From Thiocapsa sp. (lineage in GTDB: Bacteria > Pseudomonadota > Gammaproteobacteria > Chromatiales > Chromatiaceae), in NCBI RefSeq assembly GCF_018399035.1, contig NZ_CP073760.1, positions 3,042,001-3,106,000 on the forward strand: a stretch of 64,000 bases of DNA, given 5' to 3'. The translations under genes and the position numbers were made by a program. Shown here piece by piece: positions 43,291-55,349 of this stretch (positions within the stretch are counted from its first letter, which is position 1; each line of letters begins with the position of its first letter). The notes under the pieces are model-generated. The model was not told the DNA's origin. It saw nothing but the letters and a program-made list of their open reading frames with translations, and did no database searches.

Positions 43291-43905
43291 TCAGAATCCA
43301 GGCTCCCAAATCGGCCGCAGATTGAGCAGAAAGCCCGGCAGCTCGGGATCACCCGAGATCGACTCCAGGTTGTCGAATGCCTCCACCGGCTGGCCGGGGC
43401 GGTAGACAAAGACTTGGCGCGCCTCCGGATTCAGCAGCCAACCCAGACGCACGCCGTTCTCGCGATATTCCTCCATCTTGGCCTGAATGGTCTCGAGGCT
43501 GTCCGATTTGGAGCGCAGCTCGACGACAAAATCCGGTGCAAGGGGTGCAAAACCATCCTTTTCGGGTGATGCGAGGCGGTCCAGCCGATCGCGTCGCACC
43601 CAGGATGCGTCCGGGGAACGTGTCGCGCCGTCCGCAAAGCGGAAGCCGGTCGAGGAGTCGAAGGTTTCGCCGCTGTTGTCCTTCTCCGCCCATGAGGTCA
43701 GGGCGCTGATCAATTTTGCATTCTTGCGGCCCGTTCGGATCCCTGTCGGCGGCATGATCTCGATCTCCCCTTGGCCGTTCAGCTCGATGCGATAGTCCGG
43801 GTTGGCGCGACAGAGGTCGAGAAACACGGACGCGTCTTCCGCCGCGGGTGGCCACCGCAGCCGAAAGGTCCGATCCGGAACAGTCAGGAATTGAATGGTC
43901 TGCAT
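43291..43905 (-). CDS. Uma2-family (DUF820) putative endonuclease, copy 2
   Basis: 204 aa from ATG 43905 (MQTIQFLTVPDRTFRLRWPP); ATG 43956 would add 17 residues. Core features: ELNGQGEIEIMPPTGIRTG, RSPDASWVRRDRL (Asp), PDFVVELRSKSDSLETIQAK (Glu, Lys) and GVRLGWLLNPEARQVFVYRP. It belongs to a different Uma2 subgroup from copy 1. Function unknown. Confidence 0.85.
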   Translation of the reverse strand: MQTIQFLTVPDRTFRLRWPPAAEDASVFLDLCRANPDYRIELNGQGEIEIMPPTGIRTGRKNAKLISALTSWAEKDNSGETFDSSTGFRFADGATRSPDASWVRRDRLDRLASPEKDGFAPLAPDFVVELRSKSDSLETIQAKMEEYRENGVRLGWLLNPEARQVFVYRPGQPVEAFDNLESISGDPELPGFLLNLRPIWEPGF

Positions 43906-44047
43906 CGCGTCACCGGTTTGAATGGATTGAGCGCCTGGGTAGTCGGCTTCGATCATCCGTAGGATGAAAGTATAGGCGGCGACTCAGGCAACGCAGCCGT
44001 TTGATGAACTCAAAAATAGCTGAAAGATCTCTATTTTTTTTAATATC

Positions 44048-44134
44048 TTAAACCGCGCCGGCTCCAACGGCCGTCAAGTCTGCCGGGACCGATCCCATCC
44101 AAAAACATCGCATACCGCTCCGGGCGCGGTTTAA
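44048..44134. repeat. TTAAACCGCG-ended element, copy E8 (87 bp)
   Basis: Begins TTAAACCGCGCCGGCTCC, ends CCGGGCGCGGTTTAA, nearly the same as E5. The left flank TTTTTTTTAATATC resembles the flank of E5 (CTTTTTTAATGCC), so the unit may extend outward by about 15 A/T-rich bases. It supplies the stop of the hsdR remnant (44131-44133). Confidence 0.85.
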
Positions 44135-46010
44135 GCGGCCGCCTCGGCATAAAGCCACTTCTGAAAGTCGACAAAGAGTCCCTTGATCTCGACGGCGCCC
44201 CCGAGATCGGCGACCGCATCGCTCAGCGAGTTTCGGTATCTGAGTCGAAGCAGGGGTGTGAGTTTCTCGGTCTCCAGCTCCTCGACACCGACCTGCACGT
44301 AATGCAGCAGCACGAAGTCGAGGAGCGCTTGTTGGGTGCCTACGATCCGTGCATCGATGATGACCTTTGCCCGTGCCGCGCGCTCCTCGCGCGAGAGCGG
44401 CGCGACCGCGTAGCCGACATAGGCGAGCACGTCGAAGAGGTCGCTCTTCTCCGCCTCGATGATCTTCTGCATCTCGACAAGCTGCGCCTTTCCGAAGCCC
44501 TGCTCCGCGAGCCCTGCGAGCAGCCGCGCGCGGGTGTCGGGCAGGCTCCACAGCCGGCGCAGCTCGTCCTCGTCCTTGAAGAACTCGGGCAACCGGCCGA
44601 ACAGCGCCTCCATGAACTGCTGGGCGGACATCGGCGTCCCGTCGGGGTGCCAGAAGGAGGTCACCGTCATGTGCTGGATGGCCCGCTCCTTGCCGTCGGC
44701 GAGCTTCACGCGCGCCTTCCGCCGCTTCGCACAGACGCAGGGGATCTCGCCGCAGACGTGACAGGGCGGTGGCGGCTCCTTGATACAGACGCAGGGCACC
44801 ATTCCGCAGCGCTCGCAGGGGTCGGGGTCCGGCGTCTTGCACACGCAGGGGGACTCGCCGCACCGCTCGCAGGTCTCGGGGGCGATCGGCTCCCCGTCCC
44901 ACTCCGGATCGCTGAAGTGGTGGTGTGCCTTCACGAAGTCGTAGATGGTGAAGTAGTCCTTGCCGTCGTAGAGTCGCGTGCCGCGGCCGATGATCTGCTT
45001 GAACTCCACCATGGAGTTCACCGGACGCATCAGGGCGATGTTGCGGACGTTGCGCGCATCCACGCCGGTCGAGAGCTTCTGCGACGTGGTCAGGATGGTC
45101 GGGATGGTCTTCTCGTTGTCCTGGAAGTCGCGGAGATGTTGATCGCCCAAGGCGCCATCGTTGGCGGTGACGCGGTGGCAGTAGTTCGGGTCGGTGCTCG
45201 TCTTGGCCTGGTTGACCAGATCACGCACCGCCAGCGCGTGCATCTGGTTGGCGCAGAACACCAGGGTCTTCTCGCGCTGGTCGATCGCCGACATAAAGAT
45301 GTCGACGCGCTTCTTCTCGCGCTCCTTGATCTCGATGATGCGGTTGAAGTCCTTCTCTTCGTAGCGCTTCCCCGCTTCGATCTCGCCCTCGACCAGGGTG
45401 TCGTCGGGCGTGTAGATGTACTCGTCGAGGGTCGTTGCGATCTGCTTGACGCGAAACGGGGTGAGAAATCCGTCGTTGATGCCTTCCTTGAGCGAGTAGA
45501 TGAAGACCGGTTCGCCGAAGTAGCGGTAGGTGTCCGCGTTGTCCTTGCGCTTGGGTGTTGCGGTGAGCCCGAGTTGGACCGCGGGCGCGAAGTAGTCCAG
45601 GATGGCGCGCTAGGCGTTCTCGATCGCGAAGGTGCGGTTCCACAGCTCTTCCGGCGAGGGGAACCGGGCGACTTCGCCCTCGGCCCCGTCTCCATGTCGA
45701 CTTCGTAGATGCCCTGCCCGTTGCTCGAAAAGGCAAAGCGGATCGTGAGCTTGCCCGCATAGTTCTTCGACTGCCCGACGCCCTCGGTCAGTGCCTTGTC
45801 CCATGCCTTCGCTTCCAAGGTCGCGAGCTTATAGCTCCGATACACCAGCACATAGTCGGCCGTGAGCGACTTCCCGCGCTTGCCGTTGCCCTCGATGCGC
45901 CCGAGCGTGATCGGGTACTCCCGCAGGATCCGGCTTCCGTCCACGACACCCCATCCCGCCGCTTTGAGCGCGGGATCGATGTGTTCGGCTCTGGTTTCGG
46001 ATTCGTTCAT
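44131..46010 (-). pseudogene. hsdR: Type I restriction enzyme R subunit (hsdR), decayed
   Basis: The N terminus (MNESETRAEHIDPALKAAGW ... ATLEAKAWDKALTEGVGQSKNYAGK) is an EcoEI-type HsdR nuclease domain. At 45684-45687 a missing C/G shifts the frame; at 45610 a stop follows directly, and the reading then resumes at RAILDYFAPAVQLGLTATPKR. Between FPSPEELW and RAILDYF about 200 residues, including the ATP-binding Walker A and the DEAD-box strand, are missing. The remaining helicase domain 2, three CERCG-x-x-PCVC type zinc-like repeats and the C-terminal domain are intact to 44131. The protein cannot translocate DNA. Confidence 0.85.
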
Positions 46011-46127
46011 GGGTGTTCGTTAGCGGTGACCGGTGATATCTTCAGGGTGTCGACGGCGGGGAAAAGGGGTCGCAAAGCGGTCGGAGCCCTTTTCCGGAAA
46101 TCAAATTCGAACCAGTGAAGGCGTGCC

Positions 46128-46319
46128 ATGACAGTGCTCAAATATACCTATTGGCAAGATGACGGCATGTGGCTCGGGTACCTCGAAGAATACCCGGATT
46201 ACACGACACAAGGTGAAACGCTGGAAGACCTGCAGGATAACCTGAGAGACATTTACCAGGAACTGACGAGTGGTGCCATTCCGTCCGTGCGCCGTGTCGG
46301 AGAACTTGCGGTCGCATGA
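46128..46319 (+). CDS. hicB: HicB-type antitoxin
   Basis: 63 aa, the short HicB form with the partial RNase H fold (LKYTYWQDDGMWLGYLEEYP, GETLEDLQDNLRDIYQEL). It neutralises HicA. It is encoded before the toxin, with the stop and next start overlapping (ATGA), GAAGG lies upstream of ATG 46128. It sits between the hsdR and hsdM remnants, on the opposite strand. Confidence 0.88.
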   Translation: MTVLKYTYWQDDGMWLGYLEEYPDYTTQGETLEDLQDNLRDIYQELTSGAIPSVRRVGELAVA

Positions 46320-46489
46320 AAAGGCGTGAATTGATCGCCAGGCTCCAACAGATGGGCTGTGTTCTGATCCGTCATGGCGGTCGGCACGATTGGTATCAGA
46401 ATCCGAAGACCCGAGAATCTCAGCCCGTACCGCGGCATGTCGAGATCAACGAGTATCTGGCAAATCACATTCTCAAGAAATTGAGCTGA
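46316..46489 (+). CDS. hicA: HicA-type mRNA interferase toxin
   Basis: 57 aa. The double-stranded RNA-binding-like fold is seen in MKRRELIARLQQMGCVLIRH, followed by GGRHDWYQNP and the C-terminal VPRHVEINEYLANHILKKL. The catalytic His of the family, in the strand G-x-x-x-x-RHGGRH, is present. It cleaves mRNA when free of HicB. It overlaps hicB by 4 bases. Confidence 0.85.
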   Translation: MKRRELIARLQQMGCVLIRHGGRHDWYQNPKTRESQPVPRHVEINEYLANHILKKLS

Positions 46490-46525
46490 CCCGCCGCGCG
46501 CAAGAAGCGCAATGGCCAAGAGCCG

Positions 46526-46846
46526 CATCGGGCACTCCCGCGGGATCCGGCTCCCTCCCACGAAATACCATCCCGCCGCTTTCTCTGGTCACGAAGCTCC
46601 GGCTTCGTGATCTCGGCGATGAAGCTCTGCTTCACGGGACTGCGGCTTCGAGCTTCGCCTGGATCGATCCGAGCCTTCCTTCTCGAATTCGCGAAGCGGA
46701 GCTTCGTCTCGCGGGTGACGAAGCCGGAGCTTCGTCACCAGATCAATCGGGTACTCCCGCAGGATCCGGCTCCCTTCCACGACACCCCATCCCGCCGCTT
46801 TGAGTGCGGGATCGATGTGTTCGGCTCTAGTTTCGGCTTCGTTCAT
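46526..46846. repeat. Extra copies of the hsdR 5' end plus a palindrome cluster
   Basis: 46744-46846 is a second copy of the hsdR start region (about 93% like 45909-46010, ending at the complement of ATG); 46526-46582 is a third, partial one. Between them at least four short palindromes of the form GAAG-N5/6-CTTC lie in 150 bases, the clearest being TCACGAAG CTCCGG CTTCGTGA (46589-46610) and GTGACGAAG CCGGAG CTTCGTCAC (46719-46742 approx.). The duplication and palindromes point to replication slippage or recombination in the restriction locus. Confidence 0.75.
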
Positions 46847-46847
46847 C

Positions 46848-46885
46848 TTAAACCGCGTCCATGACGATATGCGTCGTTTTGAGTC
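46848..46885 (+). repeat. Half element of the TTAAACCGCG family (E9)
   Basis: Reads TTAAACCGCGTCC, then ATGACGATATGCGTCGTTTT, similar to the left half of E4, then stops where hsdM sequence begins. It joins the duplicated hsdR 5' end to the truncated hsdM, so the element may have taken part in the rearrangement. Confidence 0.65.
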
Positions 46886-46886
46886 A

Positions 46887-47374
46887 TCAACCAGGGTAGT
46901 ACCAGACCTTGCGCGTCGGCGCGCCCTTCTCGAAGAAGAGCACCACGGTCTTGACTCCGGCCCCCTGGAAGGTCCCGCCGGGGCAATCGAGCACGGTATG
47001 CAAATGGTATCCGGCCCGCTCGCCCGCTGTCTGAAGCCGTGCAGATAGGGGAAGAGTTTGCGGTCGACAAACTCCACGAGGTCGTCGCCCGTCAGCGCCC
47101 TGTTGTGGTCGCGTCTGCCGTCCCGGTCCTTCGGCGCCGCCCAACGCTCCCACCGATAGGGCGGATCGAGGATGTCGCTGTAGGTCCGGCCTTCGAGCTC
47201 GGCCTCCGTCGCCCGCTCCTGCTCCAGGTCGTCGAGATATTTCAGGAACAAGAGCCAGGAGGTCTGCTCCGTGTAATCCAGCTCCGAGCTGCAACCCGCC
47301 TCCTTCCAAAGCACATCGTCGATGTTCTTGTATGCCTGTTGAAACAGACGTCCGATGTCATTCGTCACCGCCAC
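46887..47374 (-). pseudogene. hsdM: Type I methyltransferase subunit (hsdM), internally deleted and truncated
   Basis: GTG 47374 (AGGAG upstream) begins a normal HsdM N-domain (IGRLFQQAYKNIDDVLWKEA, ELDYTEQTSWLLFLKYLDDL). After HGFRQRASGPDTI (about 47020) the sequence jumps, with a frame change, to DCPGGTFQGAGVKTVVLFFE and GAPTRKVWYYPG, a region normally 240 residues further on. The SAM-binding and NPPY/F motifs are therefore lost, and the C-terminal end is missing. No hsdS was found in the window. Confidence 0.82.
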
Positions 47375-47942
47375 GTTCTCGCTCCTGCTTTGCTGTCCAG
47401 ATCATCCCGCACGGATCATACCCCTTCGATCGGATCCGCATCGCTCACGCGCTTGTCGAACGTTTGACCCCGGCCACGCACGACCGGACCTCCGAGCCCT
47501 ACGGCATCGACTTGATATTGATGTGAATTTGTCCTGATCCGCGCATGACGGGATACTGCACATCGGGTCGGACGGCCTTGCTCACTGTCGGCCCGGACCT
47601 TATAGTCGGACCGCTAGAAACATTCACGATGAATGCCATTCTTATCGTGACAGACGCCGAGGCCCGCTTCTCCTCGGTCGTCGAGCAGGCCAGCCGCGAC
47701 ACCCTCATCGCAAGAGTGGGCTCGGGGAGCCTCGTCTGACGGCCTATTTCCGCTTGCCGGTGCGTGATCTCGGCCCGCTCGACCGGCTTCCGGCGGCGCA
47801 GGCACAGACCGCCGGGCTGGTTCTGACCACGCGCGATCCGGTATTTTGCCACGTATGATGTACGTACCCTGCTCGCCTGAGCGCTCGCGTCCGACGGCGC
47901 CGAGCCGCAACGCAACCGCCCCCGCCACAGCGAACCCATGCC
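47375..47942. other. Gap upstream of metH with a toxin-antitoxin remnant
   Basis: Apart from the VapBC-like debris at 47629-47858 there is no gene. The 84 bases before metH have neither a strong promoter nor a cobalamin riboswitch-like structure that I could recognise. Confidence 0.5.
47629..47858 (+). pseudogene. Remnant of a VapBC/Phd-type toxin-antitoxin pair
   Basis: ATG 47629 starts a 36-codon piece, MNAILIVTDAEARFSSVVEQ then ASRDTLIAR, like the first half of Phd/VapB antitoxins, then the reading is lost. The next stretch (47741-47858) ends in LDRLPAAQAQTAGLVLTTRD then PVFCHV, like the C-terminal end of PIN-domain toxins (DRL-x-AQA-x-x-x-GL-x-L-x-T-x-D). The middle of the toxin is missing. 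This is an inference from short similarities. Confidence 0.5.
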
Positions 47943-50582
<2,640 letters not shown>

Positions 50583-50784
50583 CGGACAGAGCCGCGTAGG
50601 AAGCATGACGATGACCGGAAAGCGTTGAAACCTGGACGTCGCCGTATTTCATCCAGGCCGCGAATCCGTCCGGCGCGCTGGAAAGGGTTTCACATCGGAA
50701 ACGCTTGAGTGAGGTTCCTTCGGTTTTTCGTCTTCCAAGGGCAGGGGTTCATGCGACCTGTTTTTCTCCCTCCCGAGCGTTGAG
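50583..50784. other. Short gap between metH and the IS3 remnant
   Basis: No gene or repeat family member was recognised. A weak inverted pair lies near 50680-50710 (TTTCACATCGGAAACG). Confidence 0.4.
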
Positions 50785-51563
50785 CTAGTCGTTCAGAAAC
50801 AGTGCCGGGGAAGTGTAACCGAGGGTGGAATGCAGACGCTTGCGGTTATAGAACACCTCGATGTACTCGAAGGCGGTGGCCTTCATGGTGTCGCGGGTGG
50901 CGAAGCGCTCCCCGAAGACACGCTCGTTCTTGAAGCTGTTGAACCAGCTCTCGGTCGGGGCGTTGTCCCAGCAGTTCCCCTATGCGGCTCATCGAGCAGA
51001 CCATGCCGTACTGCGCCAGCTTTTCCTGGAACGCATGGCTGGCGTACTGGCTCCCCCGATCGGAATGGTGGATCAGCCCCGGGGGCGGCTTGCGTCGAAA
51101 CCAACCCATGGTCAGCGCGTCGGTGACAAGGTCGGCCGTCATGCGCGGCTTCAGCGACCAGCCCACGACCTCGCGGTTGAACAGGTCCAGCACGATGGCC
51201 AAGTACAGCCAGCCGTCATCCGTCCACAGGTCGGTGATGTCGGCACTCCAGAGCTGATTCGGGCCGCTCGGGGCGAAGTCGCGCGCGAGCAGGTTGTCGG
51301 CCACCGGCAGATCCAGGCGTACTTCACAGCGCATTCCGCGCGAAGTACGCCGTCGCTTTTTTTAAGATGTCGACCTCGCGCTTGAGCCGCGCGCCGTTCT
51401 CCGCGCGCAGACCGCCGCGACTTGTCTCAAGCAACATCGGCAACCACGCGCTCGATCCGGAGTGGGTAGATACCGCTCTTTTGCGCGTCGAGAATCGTGC
51501 TCTCGCCAATCCCGTCCGCGGTATAGCCGATGTGACATTCCAACTCACGGATTCGGCGCGCAC
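50785..51563 (-). mobile_element. Degenerate IS3-family insertion sequence
   Basis: Minus strand. The 3' end of orfA (LRAENGARLKREVDILKKAT then AYFARNAL) is joined at about 51330 directly to the DDE part of orfB (PVADNLLARDFAPSGPNQLW), so the first 100 or so codons of orfB are lost. The integrase core has D in SADITDLW, D in IHHSDRGSQY and E in CWDNAPTESW, but the last lies in a shifted frame because of an extra base in the GGGG run at 50983. It ends in the typical RKRLHSTLGYTSPA-type end with stop at 50785. Terminal repeats were not identified. Confidence 0.75.
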
Positions 51564-51699
51564 GCTCGGGCAGACCGGTTGAACGTTCCCGCGAACGCTG
51601 GCGCTTCGGCAAGCCCCGTGTCCGAGCTTCGCGGACCTTGACAGGACCCAAGGAAGGACCTAGCTTACCGGTACCAAAATCTGTACAGCTATCTCCCCG

Positions 51700-51960
51700 A
51701 TGACCAGACTCACCGCCACGGACGCCCGCGCCACCCTCTTCGACCTGCTACGCGGCACGAACGAGCGCCATGAGATCTATCATATCCGTCATCGCAACGG
51801 CGACGCGGTGCTGATGTCGGAGGACGAGTATGAGAGCCTCTTGGAGACGCTCGCGCTGCTGTCGGCCCCTGGATTCAGGGAAGCCTTCGAGGAGGGCCGA
51901 GCGGAAGCAGAGCGCGAAGACACCCTGTCGTTCGAGGAGGTCTTCGGGGAGCCTCAATGA
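51700..51960 (+). CDS. YefM/Phd-family antitoxin
   Basis: 86 aa. N-terminal MTRLTATDARATLFDLLRGT and IYHIRHRNGDAVLMSEDEYE are typical of YefM; the C-terminal acidic tail (REAFEEGRAEAEREDTLSFE) is the toxin-binding part. It is followed at once by a toxin gene with stop-start overlap. It would repress its own promoter, which must lie just downstream of the IS3 remnant. Confidence 0.87.
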   Translation: MTRLTATDARATLFDLLRGTNERHEIYHIRHRNGDAVLMSEDEYESLLETLALLSAPGFREAFEEGRAEAEREDTLSFEEVFGEPQ

Positions 51961-52223
51961 GCGCCCCGGCCAGGTACCGGGTTCGCTTCACCCGGCAGGC
52001 CGAGAAAGACATCGCCAAGCTCAGCGCGAAGATGCGTGCAAAGCTGATGGACATCGTCCGTTACCGCATCGCGGTCGATCCGCACTCCGGAAAGCCCTTG
52101 ATCGGGCCGCTCAAGGGCTACTATTCGGTACGATTGAGCTACCAGGATCGGATCGTTTACAGCATCCAGGACGATGAGCTCGTCGTCATCGTCGTGCGCG
52201 CCCGAACCCACTACGGCGACTGA
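51957..52223 (+). CDS. RelE/ParE-superfamily toxin (YoeB/Txe-like)
   Basis: 88 aa. RVRFTRQAEKDIAKLSAKMR, GKPLIGPLKGYYSVRLSYQD and RIVYSIQDDELVVIVVRART are the standard beta-sheet elements; the C-terminal HYGD in place of the YoeB HxxY is somewhat unusual. GGGGAG precedes ATG 51957. It probably cleaves mRNA on the ribosome, and is paired with the upstream antitoxin. Confidence 0.85.
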   Translation: MSAPARYRVRFTRQAEKDIAKLSAKMRAKLMDIVRYRIAVDPHSGKPLIGPLKGYYSVRLSYQDRIVYSIQDDELVVIVVRARTHYGD

Positions 52224-52429
52224 CCGTCGTCAGCCGGCAAACTCGAAGGCCACCTGCCACTCGGCGTCGAGCCTCAAGCGGGCGGCCACGCGCTCACCCC
52301 CGGAATGGGTGAAGCCGCGGATGAGATCGGTGTGGCAGTGGGGAATGAGGCGGCAGATATCCGTCTCGGCGAGTTGTCTGCCGGCGACTCAACTTCTCAC
52401 TATCCCGGGGCACGGTGCTTGCGGCTGCG

Positions 52430-52610
52430 GCTCGGGGCGCCGCGCGCAGGCCACCGCAGCTATCGGCAGGCGGGGCGGCAGCGCCCGCAAATCGAAGCGG
52501 CGGTTGAAGCGATAGGCGATCGCGCCGAGGTAGCGTGCGGCATACTTGCCGAAATCGAAGCCGTGGTAAGCCCCGCTGAAGCCGGACCAGACGGTCAGTC
52601 CCAGTGTGGT
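52430..52610 (-). pseudogene. IS1595-family transposase, C-terminal fragment
   Basis: Minus strand: GLTVWSGFSGAYHGFDFGKY, then ARYLGAIAYRFNRRFDLRAL and LPIAAVACARRPEP, like the C-terminal end of ISXO2-type (IS1595) transposases (SG-x-YH-x-FDF-x-KYA-x-RYL-x-x-x-x-YRFNRR). Nothing of the N-terminal zinc finger or the catalytic core was found. Confidence 0.65.
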
Positions 52611-52765
52611 GGCTTCGAACAGCGTCCCGGCGATCAACGCGGTCCGGTGATGTCAGGCATTGCACTGAAAGGTCTTGCGGGTGCTGCCGCGCAGGTATCA
52701 TCGACCTTCGCGTACCCGACCATACACGACCCCGGATGCGGGAGGGGCACTCGGCCCGGAGCGCG

Positions 52766-52914
52766 CTACCACAGCTTGCCGGCGGCAATGACAAGGCCGC
52801 CGACCGTGGTAATGAACCCGATCAGCTACAGGAAGTGACGGTCGTGGCGACGGATCATCTCGTCGAAGCGCTTGTCGACCTGCTCGAATCGATGTCTTGC
52901 TGGGTCAAGCTCAT
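52766..52914 (-). pseudogene. Small coiled-coil/membrane-anchor protein, broken
   Basis: GGGGAG precedes ATG 52914. The first codons (MSLTQQDID) go out of frame, and the rest in the next frame is RFEQVDKRFDEMIRRHDRHF, a stop in place of Trp, and LIGFITTVGGLVIAAGKLW, a single transmembrane helix. It looks like a decayed gene of the small DUF1640-like type. Confidence 0.5.
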
Positions 52915-52967
52915 GGCGGACTCCCCTGGATCGCGCACAGCGGGATGATATAACGAGCCGGCGCGGA

Positions 52968-55172
52968 TCAATCCCCGGCGGAGATCCCCATACCGGCCCG
53001 CACGCAGCTCAAGAGGCCATAGTTGTAGCGGCCTTCGAAGGCGTCGAAAATGGATTTGAGGCTGATGAGTGCGCCCTCCGGCTGTTGCTCGATGGCGAAT
53101 TCGATGGCCCGCAGGCTGTCCCGGTCGAGGTCGATCACCTCGCCGACCGAGAGTTCGCCGACCTCGATGCAGCGCGACAGGTGCGTATAGATGGTGCTGG
53201 CCTTCAGCTCGCGGCGATCGGCGATCGCCTCCACCGAGAGCCCGGAACGCAACAGCGCCAGGGTCTCGCGCACCGAGTCGTTCAGCTCGATCGCACCGAC
53301 GCGGGCCTCGCTTGCAGCCGCTCGGGCGGCCGGCAGGCCCGGCACCCGGTCCGGTCGGCCGTGCTCGGCTTCATGCAGGGCGAGCAGCCGCAAGAAGCCC
53401 TCGCCGAAGCGCTCGAGCTTCACCTGACCGACACCGGTGATCCGAGACAGCTCGTCGCGATCACGCGGGCGGTAGGTCAGCATCTCGTTGAGCGTGACAT
53501 CGTTGAAGATGTGGTACGCCGGCACATCCTGCTCCAGGGCGAGCTGACGCCGGTAGTCGCGCAGGGCCTGCCAGAGCGCGAGTGCCTCCGGATCGGTCGG
53601 CAGCGCCATGGCGGGGCGACGCGCGGCGGAGCTCGTGCGTTTACGGTCCGGGTCCCGGCGCAGGTGCAGGGTACGCTCGCCCCGCAACAAGGGACGGCTC
53701 TGCTCGGTCAGGCACAGCGCGCCGTGTCCTTCGAAATCGACCCTGATGAACCCGGCCGCGACGAGCTGGCGATAGACCGACCTCCATTGATCCGCGCTCA
53801 ACTCCTCGCCAATGCCGAAGGTCGTGACTTGGTCATGTCCGAAGCGGCGGATGCGCTCGTTCTTCTTGCCGAGCAAGACATCCACCAGATAGCTGCTGCC
53901 GAAACGCTGGCCCGTCCGATAGATGCAGGAGAGCGCCATCTGCGCCGCCCGAGTCCCGTCCCAGGTGGCGACCGGCTCCAGGCAGGTGTCGCAGTTGCCG
54001 CAGGGCTTGGGTAGCGGCTCGCCGAAATAGTTGAGCAGAACCTGGCGCCGACATTCGGTGGTCTCGCAAAAGCCGAGCATGCTGTCGAGCTTCTGCATCT
54101 CCACCCGCTTGAAGCGCTCCTCGGCCTCGGAGTCCTCGATCATGCGACGCAGCATCACCACGTCGCCCAGACCGTAGGTCATCCAAGCATCCGCGGGCTG
54201 ACCGTCCCGGCCGCCGCGTCCGGTCTCCTGATAGTAGGCCTCCAGGCTTTTGGGCAGGTCCAGATGGGCGACGAAGCGCACGTCCGGCTTGTCGATCCCC
54301 ATCCCGAAGGCGATGGTCGCGACGATAACCACGCCCTCCTCGCGCAGAAACCGCGCTTGGTGCGTACGCCGCGTCTCGGCCGGGAGCCCCGCGTGATACG
54401 GCAGCGCTGCGATGCCCTGGGTCGCAAGATAGGCCGCCGTCTCCTCGACCTTGCGTCGCGACAGGCAGTAGACGATTCCGGCATCACCGGGATGCTCGTT
54501 GCGCAGGAAGGCGATGAGCTGTTGACGCGGGCTGGCCTTCTCGACGATGCGATAGCGGATGTTCGGTCGGTCGAAGCTGGAGACGAACTGTCCGGCCTGC
54601 TCCAGACCCAGTCGGGTCAGGATCTCCGCACGGGTCGGCGCATCGGCGGTCGCGGTGAGTGCAACGCGCGGGATTTGGGGCCAGCGCTCGTGCAGCAGGT
54701 GGAGCTGGATGTATTCGGGGCGGAAATCATGGCCCCACTGGGAGACGCAGTGGGCCTCGTCGATCGCGAACAAGGCAACCCGGATGCGATCCAACAGCGC
54801 GAGGAAACGCTCGGTCAGCAGACGTTCCGGGGCGACATAGATCAAGTCCAGATCGCCCGAGAGCATCGCCTCCTCGACCGCGCGGGCCTCCTGCAGCGTC
54901 AGCGACGAGTTCAGCAAGGCGGCCCGCACGCCGAGCTGTCTCAACGCGTCGACCTGATCCTGCATCAAGGCGATCAGCGGCGAAACCACGACCCCCACGC
55001 CGGGGCGCAGGATCGCCGGGATCTGATAACAGAGCGACTTGCCGCCGCCTGTCGGCATCAACACCAGCGCGTCTCCACCGTCGATCAACCGGTCGATGAT
55101 CTCGGCTTGGGCGCCGCGAAAACGGTCGTAGCCGAAGACCCGGTTGAGCACCTGAAGCGGCGTCTCGTTCAT
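52968..55172 (-). CDS. recQ: ATP-dependent DNA helicase RecQ
   Basis: 734 aa. Superfamily 2 helicase with Walker [15 protein letters not shown] box, [10 protein letters not shown]; then the RecQ zinc-binding domain ([13 protein letters not shown]...CGNCDTC), winged-helix RQC domain, HRDC domain ([20 protein letters not shown]) and an extra C-terminal HTH_40-like domain ([20 protein letters not shown]). It unwinds recombination intermediates. GGAG lies upstream of ATG 55172. Confidence 0.96.
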   Translation of the reverse strand: MNETPLQVLNRVFGYDRFRGAQAEIIDRLIDGGDALVLMPTGGGKSLCYQIPAILRPGVGVVVSPLIALMQDQVDALRQLGVRAALLNSSLTLQEARAVEEAMLSGDLDLIYVAPERLLTERFLALLDRIRVALFAIDEAHCVSQWGHDFRPEYIQLHLLHERWPQIPRVALTATADAPTRAEILTRLGLEQAGQFVSSFDRPNIRYRIVEKASPRQQLIAFLRNEHPGDAGIVYCLSRRKVEETAAYLATQGIAALPYHAGLPAETRRTHQARFLREEGVVIVATIAFGMGIDKPDVRFVAHLDLPKSLEAYYQETGRGGRDGQPADAWMTYGLGDVVMLRRMIEDSEAEERFKRVEMQKLDSMLGFCETTECRRQVLLNYFGEPLPKPCGNCDTCLEPVATWDGTRAAQMALSCIYRTGQRFGSSYLVDVLLGKKNERIRRFGHDQVTTFGIGEELSADQWRSVYRQLVAAGFIRVDFEGHGALCLTEQSRPLLRGERTLHLRRDPDRKRTSSAARRPAMALPTDPEALALWQALRDYRRQLALEQDVPAYHIFNDVTLNEMLTYRPRDRDELSRITGVGQVKLERFGEGFLRLLALHEAEHGRPDRVPGLPAARAAASEARVGAIELNDSVRETLALLRSGLSVEAIADRRELKASTIYTHLSRCIEVGELSVGEVIDLDRDSLRAIEFAIEQQPEGALISLKSIFDAFEGRYNYGLLSCVRAGMGISAGD

Positions 55173-55349
55173 CCTGTCACTCCACGGAATCGCAACCGCA
55201 TCGGTTGCGATGCGTATTTTAACCTATTCGTGTACGCGCGACCCTCTGACCTCGCGCGCTCCAACATCCCGAGCAGCATCGACGTACGACACCCGCGATG
55301 GCGTCGGCTTCTGGTACCATTTACGCGCCGTTCAGCGTTGGACCCTGCC

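Noticed and set aside
47850..47942. Cobalamin riboswitch upstream of metH
   Set aside because: No B12-box-like sequence or matching stems were seen.
54264..55349. N-terminal extension of ppx by 362 codons
   Set aside because: This part is the complement of recQ; the Ppx fold begins just after ATG 55350.
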